Origin: Desulfobulbaceae bacterium
Lineage (GTDB): Bacteria > Desulfobacterota > Desulfobulbia > Desulfobulbales > Desulfobulbaceae
Assembly (NCBI GenBank): GCA_030633145.1
Contig: DAOVTM010000280.1
Span: 1 to 5,562, forward strand
Direction of reading: 5' to 3'
DNA length: 5,562 nucleotides
In this document: positions 1 through 5,562 of the stretch, piece after piece
Layout: each line of letters starts with the position of its first letter
How positions within the stretch are numbered: the first letter of the stretch is position 1
Translations under genes and position numbers: made by a program
The notes under the pieces: model-generated
What the model saw: the letters and a program-made list of their open reading frames with translations, nothing else
What the model was told of the DNA's origin: nothing
Databases searched by the model: none

Positions 1-1
1 A

Positions 2-259
2 CAACTGCAGACTGATGAACAGCCGCAGATAGATGAACAACCGCAGACTGATGAACAGCCGCAGATAGATGAACAACCGCAGACTGATGAACAGCCGCAG
101 ATAGATGAACCACAGGAAGGTGCGGTGGACGTTGAATTGAACGGCAATACTATCACGGATTCTGAGGTGGACGATAACAGTATCGCTCAAGAAGCTGTGG
201 AAGAGGACGAACAGGCCGGAGCCGTAAACGGTAACCGGTTGCCGGATGACGCAGAATAA
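2..259 (+). CDS. C-terminal tail of upstream protein, probably NusA (5' end outside window)
   Basis: An open frame enters from the left edge and ends with TAA at 257-259, leaving 85 codons. The visible part is not a folded domain. It is a low-complexity, strongly acidic Gln/Pro/Asp/Glu tail: alternating QTDEQP and QIDEQP hexapeptides, then an acidic stretch rich in Glu, Asp, Asn and Val that ends in LPDDAE. The identification rests only on context. In the conserved operon order the gene directly before infB is usually nusA (sometimes with ylxR between), and NusA proteins often carry acidic C-terminal extensions. If so, the protein acts in transcription pausing, termination and antitermination. 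No NusA S1, KH or helix-hairpin-helix domain is inside the window, so no gene symbol is assigned. The alternative is another small gene of the nusA-infB interval. The coding frame itself is supported by the in-frame 18-bp repeats and by the stop lying 66 bases before infB. Confidence 0.6.
   Translation, partial: QLQTDEQPQIDEQPQTDEQPQIDEQPQTDEQPQIDEPQEGAVDVELNGNTITDSEVDDNSIAQEAVEEDEQAGAVNGNRLPDDAE
8..109 (+). repeat. 18-bp in-frame tandem repeat, alternating two variants (36-bp higher-order unit)
   Basis: Five complete 18-bp units and a 12-base partial sixth run without interruption. Variant A (starts 8, 44, 80) reads CAGACTGATGAACAGCCG and variant B (starts 26, 62, 98 partial) reads CAGATAGATGAACAACCG. 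They alternate strictly ABABAB, so the effective unit is 36 bp and all copies are identical where complete. Bases 2-7 (CAACTG) look like the end of a B unit with one change, so the array probably continues beyond the left edge. Each 12-residue unit adds four acidic residues and no basic ones. Perfect identity at synonymous positions (CAG/CAA) points to recent expansion by slippage or unequal crossover rather than old protein-level selection. Confidence 0.95.
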
Positions 260-314
260 GAGTGTCAAATACGAGTTTTTATCACTGGTAAGGATTCAAA
301 AGGAAATTTGTTTC

Positions 315-325
315 AGGAGTAATTG
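315..325 (+). promoter_or_regulatory. infB ribosome binding site, decides the start
   Basis: AGGAG at 315-319 lies 6 bases before ATG 326. A TTG at 323 is directly upstream and in frame, but it would be only 3 bases from the Shine-Dalgarno sequence. ATG 326 is therefore preferred, giving the typical IF2 N-terminus MSRVRIYELAKE. The spacer 260-325 shows no convincing promoter or terminator, consistent with co-transcription with the gene upstream. Confidence 0.8.
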
Positions 326-3070
326 ATGAGCAGGGTTCGCATTTATGAACTGGCAAAAGAAGCCGGTTTCAAATCCAAAGAGCTGGCAGAAAAACTGGCG
401 ACAATGGGCTATCCTAATAAAGGTCCCAGCGCAACATTTGATGAAGACGTTGCCGCTGAAATACGTCGCAAGGTGCTGGGTAAGGCAACCGCCGATGTCA
501 CTGAAAAGCCTATAAGCGTCAAGAAGAAGAGCAAGGTTGTCCTCAAGAAAGCGACCACAGTAGTTCGCCGTCGATCCAGGGCGGATAAAAAGGAAATCGC
601 CCGTCATGAAGAGGAGGTTGAGCAAGCTGAACAAGCTGCGCAGGCAGAGCTTGTCCAGGCAGAAGCCAGCGAAGAAGAAGCCGCCAGCCCGGAACCTGAT
701 GACAACACTGTCAGCAATACGGATGAGGCTCAGGAAATCGTGGTTGAGCAATCGATTGAATCTGAACAGGCTGCGGTAACGGAGCTACCTGAAACGGCTG
801 AAACGGCTGAAATGGCTGAAGCGGCTCAACCCATTGAGAGTTCCGAGACTGTTGACACGGATAAAAAGAAAAAGAAAAATATGTCCCCAATACCAGTAAA
901 AAGAGAAAAGAAAAAGGCTGAAATTAAAAAAGGCGAGCCCAAACGTGCCAAAGGACTGGCCAAGATTGTCGGTCAAGTACACATCAAAGTTGAGGATACT
1001 CAGCCTGTTCGTCGAAAACGTCCCAAACGCCGCAAGCCAGGAAAGGCTGCTGGCGGCCCGGTAGCTGCTGCACCTAAGCAGGATACTGCTGCGGCTAAGA
1101 GCAGGAAGAAGAATAAACGGATTGTAACCGTTGCTCCTACCACAGATGACAGCCGCAAGAAAAAAGCAAGCCGACCCACCCGCAGGGGCAAGCAGCAGGT
1201 TCATTTCAATCGCGGAAATCCAGAGTATATGCGGCCCAGAAAAAGAGGCCGCCGTAAAAAAGACAAGCGCAATAAGGGGAGGATGGCCGCAACCCAGCTC
1301 ACTGAGAGTAAGGCCATCAAGAGACGGATCAAGATCCATGAGACCATTTCCGTGGGCGATCTTGCCAAACGGATGGGAATCAAGGTCAATGAGGTTATCG
1401 GTAAGTTGATGGGCCTTGGAGTGATGGCTACCATGAACCAGTCGCTTGATCTGGACACTGCAACCCTGGTGGCCTCTGATTTCGGCTACGAGGTTGAACA
1501 GGCAATGACCGAAGAACTGGGTCTGGTCGCCCAGCAGGAGGACGAGAAAGGTGGTGATGAGCAGTCTCGTTTTCCGGTGGTCACAGTCATGGGTCATGTT
1601 GACCACGGCAAGACCTCTATCCTGGATGCCATTCGCAAGACCGACGTGGCCGAGGGTGAGGCCGGAGGTATTACCCAGCATATTGGAGCATATCATGTCA
1701 GGGCCGCCTCCGGGGATATAACCTTTGTTGATACTCCCGGACATGCCGCTTTTACCGAAATGCGTTCCCGTGGTGCCAAGGTTACGGATATTGTAGTTCT
1801 GGTTGTGGCAGCTGATGACGGAGTCATGGATCAGACCAGAGAAGCCATTGCCCATTCCAAGGCAGCCGATGTACCCATTGTGGTAGCGGTCAACAAGATA
1901 GACAAGGATAATGCTGATCCGGAACGGGTCAAGCGTGAGCTTGGTGATTTTGGCTTGATTCCTGAAGACTGGGGCGGTAATACAATTTTTTGCGAGACCT
2001 CGGCCAAGCAGGGAACTGGTATAGAAGAGCTGTTGGAAAACATCCAGTTGCAGGCCGAAGTTCTTGAACTGACAGCTGATCCAACCAGGAAGGCCAGCGG
2101 AACCGTGATTGAGGCTCAGCTCCATAAGGGGCGAGGTTCGGTGGCCACGGTGCTGATTCAGGCTGGTACACTCCGAGCTGGAGACCATTTTGTTGCGGGT
2201 ATGTTCAGCGGTAAGGTGCGGAACCTGATTAACGACCATGGTGAGCAGATCAAGGAGGCTGGTCCCTCCCTGCCGGTTGAAGTGCAGGGATTGTCTGGAG
2301 TACCTCATGCTGGTGACGAGTTTGTAGTGGTCACTGATGAGAAGATGGCCAAATCAGTTTCCAGTGACCGGCAGCTCAAGGTGCGGGAGGCGGAGCTTGC
2401 CTCTGCCTCCAAGGTGTCGCTTGATAACCTCTTTGAGAAGATGGCAGAACAGGAGAAGATGGAGTTGCGAGTCGTGTTGCGCTCCGATGTGCAGGGTACC
2501 CTGCAGGCCTTTGGTCAGGCAGCGGAGAAGCTCTCCACCGATGTTATCAGGGTTCGAGTGCTGCATGAAGGCACTGGTGCGGTAACGGAAAACGACATTC
2601 ACCTGGCAGCCGCATCCGATGCGATCATCATTGGTTTCAATGTCCGTCCTTCAGTCAAGGTTAAGGATCTTGCCGAACGGGAGCGGGTTGATATCCGTAC
2701 CTATGATGTTATCTATCACGCCTTGGAAGACATTGAAAAGGCGATGCTGGGAATGCTCGATCCCGAGTTTCAGGAACGGGTCATCGGAACCGCCGAGGTC
2801 AGGGATACCTTCAGCGTACCCAAGGTCGGTACCATTGCTGGTTGCTCGGTTATTGACGGTACCATTGAACGGAATGCTGAGGTGCGAGTGCTGCGTGAAT
2901 CCGTGGTTATTTATACCGGCAAGATCGGCTCCCTCAGACGGTTCAAGGACGATGTCAAAGAGGTTGCCAACGGCTTTGAGTGTGGTATCGGCGTTGAGAA
3001 TTTCAATGATATCAAGGTCGGGGACACTCTGGAAGCCTTTGTGATGGATGAGGTTGCGGCAACCCTTTAA
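326..3070 (+). CDS. infB: Translation initiation factor IF-2
   Basis: This GTPase brings formyl-Met-tRNA to the 30S subunit and promotes 50S joining. The protein is 914 aa, in the range of long IF2 forms (E. coli 890). Residues 1 to about 52 form an IF2_N helical domain. Residues 53-330 are a linker that is Glu/Ala-rich and acidic to about 179, then Lys/Arg-rich. A second IF2_N-type domain spans about 331-391. The G domain has all its motifs: G1 GHVDHGKT 423-430, G2 GGITQHIGA 447-455, G3 DTPGH 469-473, G4 NKID 523-526 and G5 SAK 559-561. Beta-barrel domain II is about 584-676, domain III about 690-800, and the initiator-tRNA-binding domain IV about 819-914, with the signature GFECGIGVENFND at 883-895. 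The catalytic His is present (H473). No frameshift or missing motif was seen. Translation starts at ATG 326 behind AGGAG. The gene lies 66 bases after the upstream stop and 48 bases before rbfA. Confidence 0.99.
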   Translation: MSRVRIYELAKEAGFKSKELAEKLATMGYPNKGPSATFDEDVAAEIRRKVLGKATADVTEKPISVKKKSKVVLKKATTVVRRRSRADKKEIARHEEEVEQAEQAAQAELVQAEASEEEAASPEPDDNTVSNTDEAQEIVVEQSIESEQAAVTELPETAETAEMAEAAQPIESSETVDTDKKKKKNMSPIPVKREKKKAEIKKGEPKRAKGLAKIVGQVHIKVEDTQPVRRKRPKRRKPGKAAGGPVAAAPKQDTAAAKSRKKNKRIVTVAPTTDDSRKKKASRPTRRGKQQVHFNRGNPEYMRPRKRGRRKKDKRNKGRMAATQLTESKAIKRRIKIHETISVGDLAKRMGIKVNEVIGKLMGLGVMATMNQSLDLDTATLVASDFGYEVEQAMTEELGLVAQQEDEKGGDEQSRFPVVTVMGHVDHGKTSILDAIRKTDVAEGEAGGITQHIGAYHVRAASGDITFVDTPGHAAFTEMRSRGAKVTDIVVLVVAADDGVMDQTREAIAHSKAADVPIVVAVNKIDKDNADPERVKRELGDFGLIPEDWGGNTIFCETSAKQGTGIEELLENIQLQAEVLELTADPTRKASGTVIEAQLHKGRGSVATVLIQAGTLRAGDHFVAGMFSGKVRNLINDHGEQIKEAGPSLPVEVQGLSGVPHAGDEFVVVTDEKMAKSVSSDRQLKVREAELASASKVSLDNLFEKMAEQEKMELRVVLRSDVQGTLQAFGQAAEKLSTDVIRVRVLHEGTGAVTENDIHLAAASDAIIIGFNVRPSVKVKDLAERERVDIRTYDVIYHALEDIEKAMLGMLDPEFQERVIGTAEVRDTFSVPKVGTIAGCSVIDGTIERNAEVRVLRESVVIYTGKIGSLRRFKDDVKEVANGFECGIGVENFNDIKVGDTLEAFVMDEVAATL
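791..826 (+). repeat. 9-bp tandem repeat in the infB linker
   Basis: Four 9-bp units GAAACGGCT, GAAACGGCT, GAAATGGCT and GAAGCGGCT encode ETA-ETA-EMA-EAA at IF2 residues 156-167. The repeat lies inside the acidic linker, whose length and sequence vary widely between species, so copy-number change is probably tolerated. Confidence 0.85.
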
Positions 3071-3101
3071 CAACAGAGACCAGCGCACTATTTACTGGCA
3101 A

Positions 3102-3119
3102 ATGATGGATGCCAAATAA
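3102..3119 (+). other. Possible five-codon leader minicistron (MMDAK) coupled to rbfA
   Basis: ATG 3102 begins ATG ATG GAT GCC AAA TAA. Its TAA (3117-3119) shares its last base with the rbfA start codon, forming TAATG, a typical reinitiation arrangement. The sequence before it, ACTGGCAAATG, is identical to the context around the truB start codon at 4532-4542. No strong Shine-Dalgarno sequence precedes either this mini-ORF or rbfA. The reading is suggestive only: a chance ORF this short is common. Confidence 0.25.
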
Positions 3120-3544
3120 TGGATTTTGATTTTACACTCCCTGGACTGGGAAGACCTAAAAGTTCACGCCCTGAACGGGTTGCCGAGGCAATCCAGCGGG
3201 AGCTGTCGATTCTGTTACAGCAGAAAGTGCGTGACAGCAGGATCTCCCTGGTTACTGTATCAAAGGTTCAGATGACTCCTGATCTGAAACAGGCCAAGGT
3301 CTATTTCCTGCTGCCAAAAGGAGAAAGTTCCTCAAAAGCCCTCAAGGGAATGGAGCGGGCCAAAGGCTTTTTCCGCACTAGTATTGCCCGTGCCTTGAAC
3401 CTGCGTTTTACGCCTGAGCTGGTCTTTTATTATGATCAGCAGAATGAGGAAATTGAGCGGCTGGAAGCAATATTCTCTGAGATTCACCAGGAAAAGAAGG
3501 CACGGGATCAGGATAACCCGGATAAGAGTGAGGAGAGTGAATAA
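3119..3544 (+). CDS. rbfA: Ribosome-binding factor A
   Basis: RbfA binds the 30S subunit near helix 1/helix 44 and assists late 16S rRNA maturation, notably during cold adaptation. The protein is 141 aa, against about 120-135 for most family members. The conserved core starts at RPERVAEAIQREL (residues 17-29), followed by VRDSRI (37-42), VTVSKVQMTPDLKQAKVYF (45-63) and the family signature LRFTPELVFYYD (95-106). Together these form the single KH-like fold. A short N-terminal extension (MDFDFTLPGLG) and a charged C-terminal tail ending DKSEESE account for the extra length. ATG 3119 is the only plausible start: no in-frame ATG lies between the infB stop and it, and it lacks a clear Shine-Dalgarno sequence, which suggests translation coupled to upstream ribosomes. 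The gene lies in the same reading frame as infB. Its 3' end overlaps the next gene by 8 bases. Confidence 0.97.
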   Translation: MDFDFTLPGLGRPKSSRPERVAEAIQRELSILLQQKVRDSRISLVTVSKVQMTPDLKQAKVYFLLPKGESSSKALKGMERAKGFFRTSIARALNLRFTPELVFYYDQQNEEIERLEAIFSEIHQEKKARDQDNPDKSEESE

Positions 3545-4529
3545 GCAGATTGTAGATGCCTTGTTGGCAAACGATAATTTTGTACTGGCCACCCATATCA
3601 GGCCGGACGGAGATGCATTGGGTTCAATGCTTGGCCTGGGAGGTATCCTGGCCGGGATGGGCAAGAATGTGGCATGCTGCCTTGAAGCACCGGTTTCTGA
3701 ACTGTACTCCTTTCTACCCCAGCCGGTACGGGTTGAAACAGACATCGCCGGGATGCAGGATTTCATTGCTTCCTGTGGGGATAATCTTATCGGTCTCTGT
3801 CTTGACTGCGGCGACATTGGCAGGTTGGGTAAACTCGGGCCTGAATTGAGCAGGATTCACCCATTTATAGTGATTGACCACCACCATGGAAATGATGGTT
3901 TTGGCGATATTTGCTGGATTGAACCGCACCGTTCCTCCACCGGAGAGATGGTCTTTGATCTGGCTGGAGAGCTTGGAGAGACGATCTCACCCGAGGTTGC
4001 AGACTGTTTATACACCGCCATTGTCACCGATACCGGTTCCTTCCAGTACGACTGTACCACGAATCACACCTTTAAGGTCGCAGCAACTTTGGTGGAATGC
4101 GGAGTTGAGCCTGGCCTGATTTCCCAGAATATATATGATAACAACAGTTTTGCTCGTTTGCAGCTCATGCAGATGGTTTTGGCGAATCTGGAATCCTATT
4201 TTGATGACCAGGTAGCGATTATCCGGGTTACCCGGGAGATGCTGATTGCCACCGGTACCGGTCTGGATGACAGTGAGGGCTTTATCAACCTGCCCCGCTC
4301 GGTTCGCTCGGTGCGGGTTGCGGCCTTCCTCAAGGAGAGCAGTACAGATGACCAGATGGTGTCGGTCAGCCTGCGCTCCAAGGACGATTTTGATGTGGCA
4401 GCGGTGGCAGCTAAATTTGGCGGTGGTGGACACCGCAAGGCATCTGGTTTTCGTATGCCGGGCCTGAGTCTCGCACAGGTGCTGGATAAATTGCTCCCTG
4501 TTCTTGAGCAGAGGCTGTCGCAGGAATAG
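3537..4529 (+). CDS. nrnA: DHH/DHHA1 phosphoesterase, bifunctional oligoribonuclease/pAp phosphatase (NrnA type)
   Basis: NrnA-type enzymes are cytoplasmic, Mn-dependent hydrolases that degrade 2-5 nt RNA remnants and convert 3'-phosphoadenosine 5'-phosphate to AMP. The product is 330 aa, close to the family norm (B. subtilis 313). Metal-binding DHH motifs are intact: HIRPDGDALGS at 20-30 (H20, D24, D26), LDCGD around D90, DHHH at 114-117 and TDTG around D165. The DHHA1 substrate-binding motif GGGGHRKASG starts at 295. There are no membrane segments, PAS or GGDEF domains, so it is not a GdpP-type protein. The start is uncertain. GTG 3537 gives MNKQIVDALL and overlaps rbfA by 8 bases, but AGGAG (3531-3535) is only one base away. 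GTG 3528 (three residues longer) is the alternative, with no clear Shine-Dalgarno sequence. Initiation by coupling to rbfA termination is likely. Activity on linear dinucleotides such as pApA is possible from family knowledge but not readable from the sequence. Confidence 0.93.
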   Translation: MNKQIVDALLANDNFVLATHIRPDGDALGSMLGLGGILAGMGKNVACCLEAPVSELYSFLPQPVRVETDIAGMQDFIASCGDNLIGLCLDCGDIGRLGKLGPELSRIHPFIVIDHHHGNDGFGDICWIEPHRSSTGEMVFDLAGELGETISPEVADCLYTAIVTDTGSFQYDCTTNHTFKVAATLVECGVEPGLISQNIYDNNSFARLQLMQMVLANLESYFDDQVAIIRVTREMLIATGTGLDDSEGFINLPRSVRSVRVAAFLKESSTDDQMVSVSLRSKDDFDVAAVAAKFGGGGHRKASGFRMPGLSLAQVLDKLLPVLEQRLSQE

Positions 4530-4539
4530 GCACTGGCAA

Positions 4540-5301
4540 ATGGCTAAACGAGTACCGGTGCAGGTAAACGGGCAGGAGTTGACTGCCGGGGTGTTTATCA
4601 TTGACAAACCCCCTGAGATGACCTCTTTTGCAGTGGTAAAAAAGGTTCGCTGGCTCCTGGGGATAAAAAAAGTCGGCCACGCCGGTACCCTTGATCCCTT
4701 TGCCACTGGTCTGCTGGTGGTCTGTGCCGGACGACCGGCCACCCGCCACATTGATCAGTTTATGGCAGGCCGTAAGACCTATCAGGCCACCCTGCAGCTC
4801 GGAGTTGAGACCGAGACCCAGGATCCTGAAGGTGCGGTCACAGCAACCGCTGTTGTGCCTAAACTTACAACAGGACAGCTTGAAGCGGTAGTTGAGGAAT
4901 TTGTCGGTGCGCAGATGCAGGCTCCGCCTCCCTTTTCAGCGGCCAAGCATAAGGGAAAACCGCTTTATCATTATGCCCGCCAGGGGATTATGATAAAAAA
5001 AGAGGCCAAGCCCATTGAGATTTACAGCTTGGACGTGAACCGGTATGATGCAGAAACAAACCAGATGGTAATCACCGTTTCATGCAGCCGGGGAACCTAT
5101 ATTCGGGTACTGGCTGCTGATATAGGCAGCAGGATTGGCTGCGGCGCACACCTTATAGCGTTACGCAGAACCCGCAGTGGCTGTTTTTCCGTGAATGAGG
5201 CGATCAACGGAAAGGAACTGTTCACTGGTGACAAAAGTTTATCGATATTGCTTGATGGGATGATGACGGTGGAAGAGGCGTTTACGGCAAACGGGAAATG
5301 A
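4540..5301 (+). CDS. truB: tRNA pseudouridine(55) synthase TruB
   Basis: TruB converts U55 in the T-loop of nearly all elongator tRNAs to pseudouridine and also acts as a tRNA folding chaperone. The catalytic motif GHAGTLDP lies at residues 46-53, with the nucleophile Asp52. RKTY ends at Tyr81, matching the conserved active-site Tyr. PPFSAAKHKGKPLYHYAR and SRGTYIRVLAADIG, typical of the family, follow, as does ALRRTRSGCF. At 253 aa the protein is shorter than E. coli TruB (314 aa). It stops soon after the catalytic fold and appears to lack the C-terminal PUA-type domain. ATG 4540 was chosen, giving MAKRVPVQVNGQEL. An in-frame TTG at 4504 would add 12 residues unlike the family and overlap nrnA. 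The nearest Shine-Dalgarno-like element, AGGAA at 4522-4526, is 13 bases away, so coupling to the nrnA stop 10 bases upstream is likely. Three slippery A-tracts lie within the gene (see findings). Confidence 0.97.
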   Translation: MAKRVPVQVNGQELTAGVFIIDKPPEMTSFAVVKKVRWLLGIKKVGHAGTLDPFATGLLVVCAGRPATRHIDQFMAGRKTYQATLQLGVETETQDPEGAVTATAVVPKLTTGQLEAVVEEFVGAQMQAPPPFSAAKHKGKPLYHYARQGIMIKKEAKPIEIYSLDVNRYDAETNQMVITVSCSRGTYIRVLAADIGSRIGCGAHLIALRRTRSGCFSVNEAINGKELFTGDKSLSILLDGMMTVEEAFTANGK

Positions 5302-5562
5302 AGTATTAGCCTCGCAATGTACCCATATAATTTCAATGAAACCTTAAAAGCACTTTACAAAAAAAAGTAAAACTCTGTACAACAGGTAATAATTTTGAGT
5401 CAAACATTGTGGAGAATGTATCGTATCCATTCCGTAGCAGAGATTTAGTTGTGCATTGTTGGTAAGTATTGTGTCACTGGGAGCAAATGGATATGGATCT
5501 GAATGCAACCAAACAGGTAATCTAATTCTTAGCACAAATGATTGGTTTTATTTTTGTGAATC
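5302..5562 (+). other. AT-rich region after truB with no recognisable gene
   Basis: GC content is about 34% by hand count, a sharp drop from truB. I see no rpsO start and no RNA gene. There is also no stem followed by a T-run good enough to call a terminator. Present are an A8 tract (5359-5366), a 10-bp direct repeat AACAGGTAAT (5381-5390 and 5512-5521) and an imperfect inverted repeat 5421-5431/5486-5496. There is a weak promoter-like pair, TTGAGT 5395-5400 and TATCGT 5419-5424, with 18-base spacing and four of six matches each. A 12-codon ORF runs from ATG 5487 to TAA 5525 behind GGGAG at 5479-5483. The region could be the leader or promoter of a gene just beyond the right edge, possibly rpsO, or a boundary of the operon. 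Confidence 0.6.

Noticed and set aside
861..932. A-rich stretches in the infB linker as programmed frameshift sites
   Set aside because: They encode the expected Lys-rich linker, most are runs of five or fewer As, and the downstream core must be read in the original frame.
785..2308. Long open frame of 507 codons on the minus strand opposite infB
   Set aside because: It is a shadow of infB. The + strand product has every IF2 motif, while the antisense translation shows no family features and covers the low-complexity Lys/Glu-rich linker, which readily gives open antisense frames.
3068..3118. Readthrough fusion of infB to rbfA (same frame, 16 sense codons between)
   Set aside because: The infB stop is a plain TAA with no readthrough context. 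Sharing a frame has a one in three chance, and both proteins have normal ends.
3432..3536. N-terminal extension of the nrnA frame back to ATG 3432
   Set aside because: It would overlap rbfA by over 100 bases and add a basic stretch unlike the DHH family, whose proteins begin about 15-20 residues before the first HxRPDxDA motif.
4504..4539. Upstream TTG start for truB
   Set aside because: It adds 12 residues not typical of TruB and overlaps nrnA. ATG 4540 gives a family-like N-terminus.
4008..4751. 247-codon minus-strand open frame across nrnA and truB
   Set aside because: It spans the end of one well-supported gene and the start of another, and its translation has no recognisable motif. It is best explained as antisense noise.
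5317..5370. 17-codon ORF MYPYNFNETLKALYKKK after truB
   Set aside because: It has no Shine-Dalgarno sequence, is very short and ends in an A-tract. Nothing beyond the open frame supports it.
5351..5373. Possible terminator hairpin around the A8 tract
   Set aside because: Only about five A-T-rich pairs (TTTAC/GTAAA) can form, and no T-run follows on the + strand.
5344..5535. 63-codon minus-strand ORF in the AT-rich 3' region
   Set aside because: It has no recognisable domain. A frame of this length in about 260 bases is weak evidence without homology.

Overview
The window covers a bacterial translation and ribosome-maturation operon, all on the + strand. The order is the 3' end of an upstream gene (probably nusA), infB, rbfA, a DHH/DHHA1 nanoRNase/pAp-phosphatase gene (nrnA type), and truB. 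About 260 bases of AT-rich sequence with no recognisable gene follow. This is the conserved nusA-infB-rbfA-truB block. A DHH phosphoesterase between rbfA and truB is familiar in Firmicutes and in Deltaproteobacteria/Desulfobacterota. The long IF2 with a two-part N-terminal region, the mid GC content and the protein style suggest a desulfobacterial (Desulfobulbales-like) genome. That lineage call is inference and was not tested by alignment.

Layout: 2-259 is the C-terminal tail of the upstream protein, carrying perfect 18-bp tandem repeats that give an acidic Gln/Pro-rich tail. Bases 260-325 are a short spacer with the infB ribosome binding site. Bases 326-3070 are infB (914 aa), with an acidic then basic low-complexity linker and a complete, intact GTPase core. 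A 48-base spacer holds a possible five-codon minicistron whose stop overlaps the rbfA start. Then come rbfA 3119-3544, nrnA 3537-4529 (overlapping rbfA by 8 bases) and truB 4540-5301 (10 bases after nrnA). Bases 5302-5562 are about 34% GC by hand count, against roughly 50-60% in the genes. They hold no recognisable rpsO, which often follows truB, and no convincing terminator.

The genes fit one job. IF2 places initiator tRNA on the 30S subunit and drives subunit joining. RbfA matures 16S rRNA in the 30S subunit. TruB makes pseudouridine 55 in tRNA. The DHH enzyme clears 2-5 nt RNA fragments and pAp. The upstream NusA-like protein would link this to transcription elongation. The tight spacing and overlaps suggest one polycistronic mRNA with translational coupling.

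I did not find an undescribed defence, mobile or regulatory system. The points worth a second look are small: the tandem-repeat acidic tail, the initiation context ACTGGCAAATG shared by truB and the rbfA leader, the putative coupling minicistron, three slippery A-tracts in truB, a TruB that appears to lack its C-terminal PUA-type domain, and weak structure in the AT-rich 3' region.
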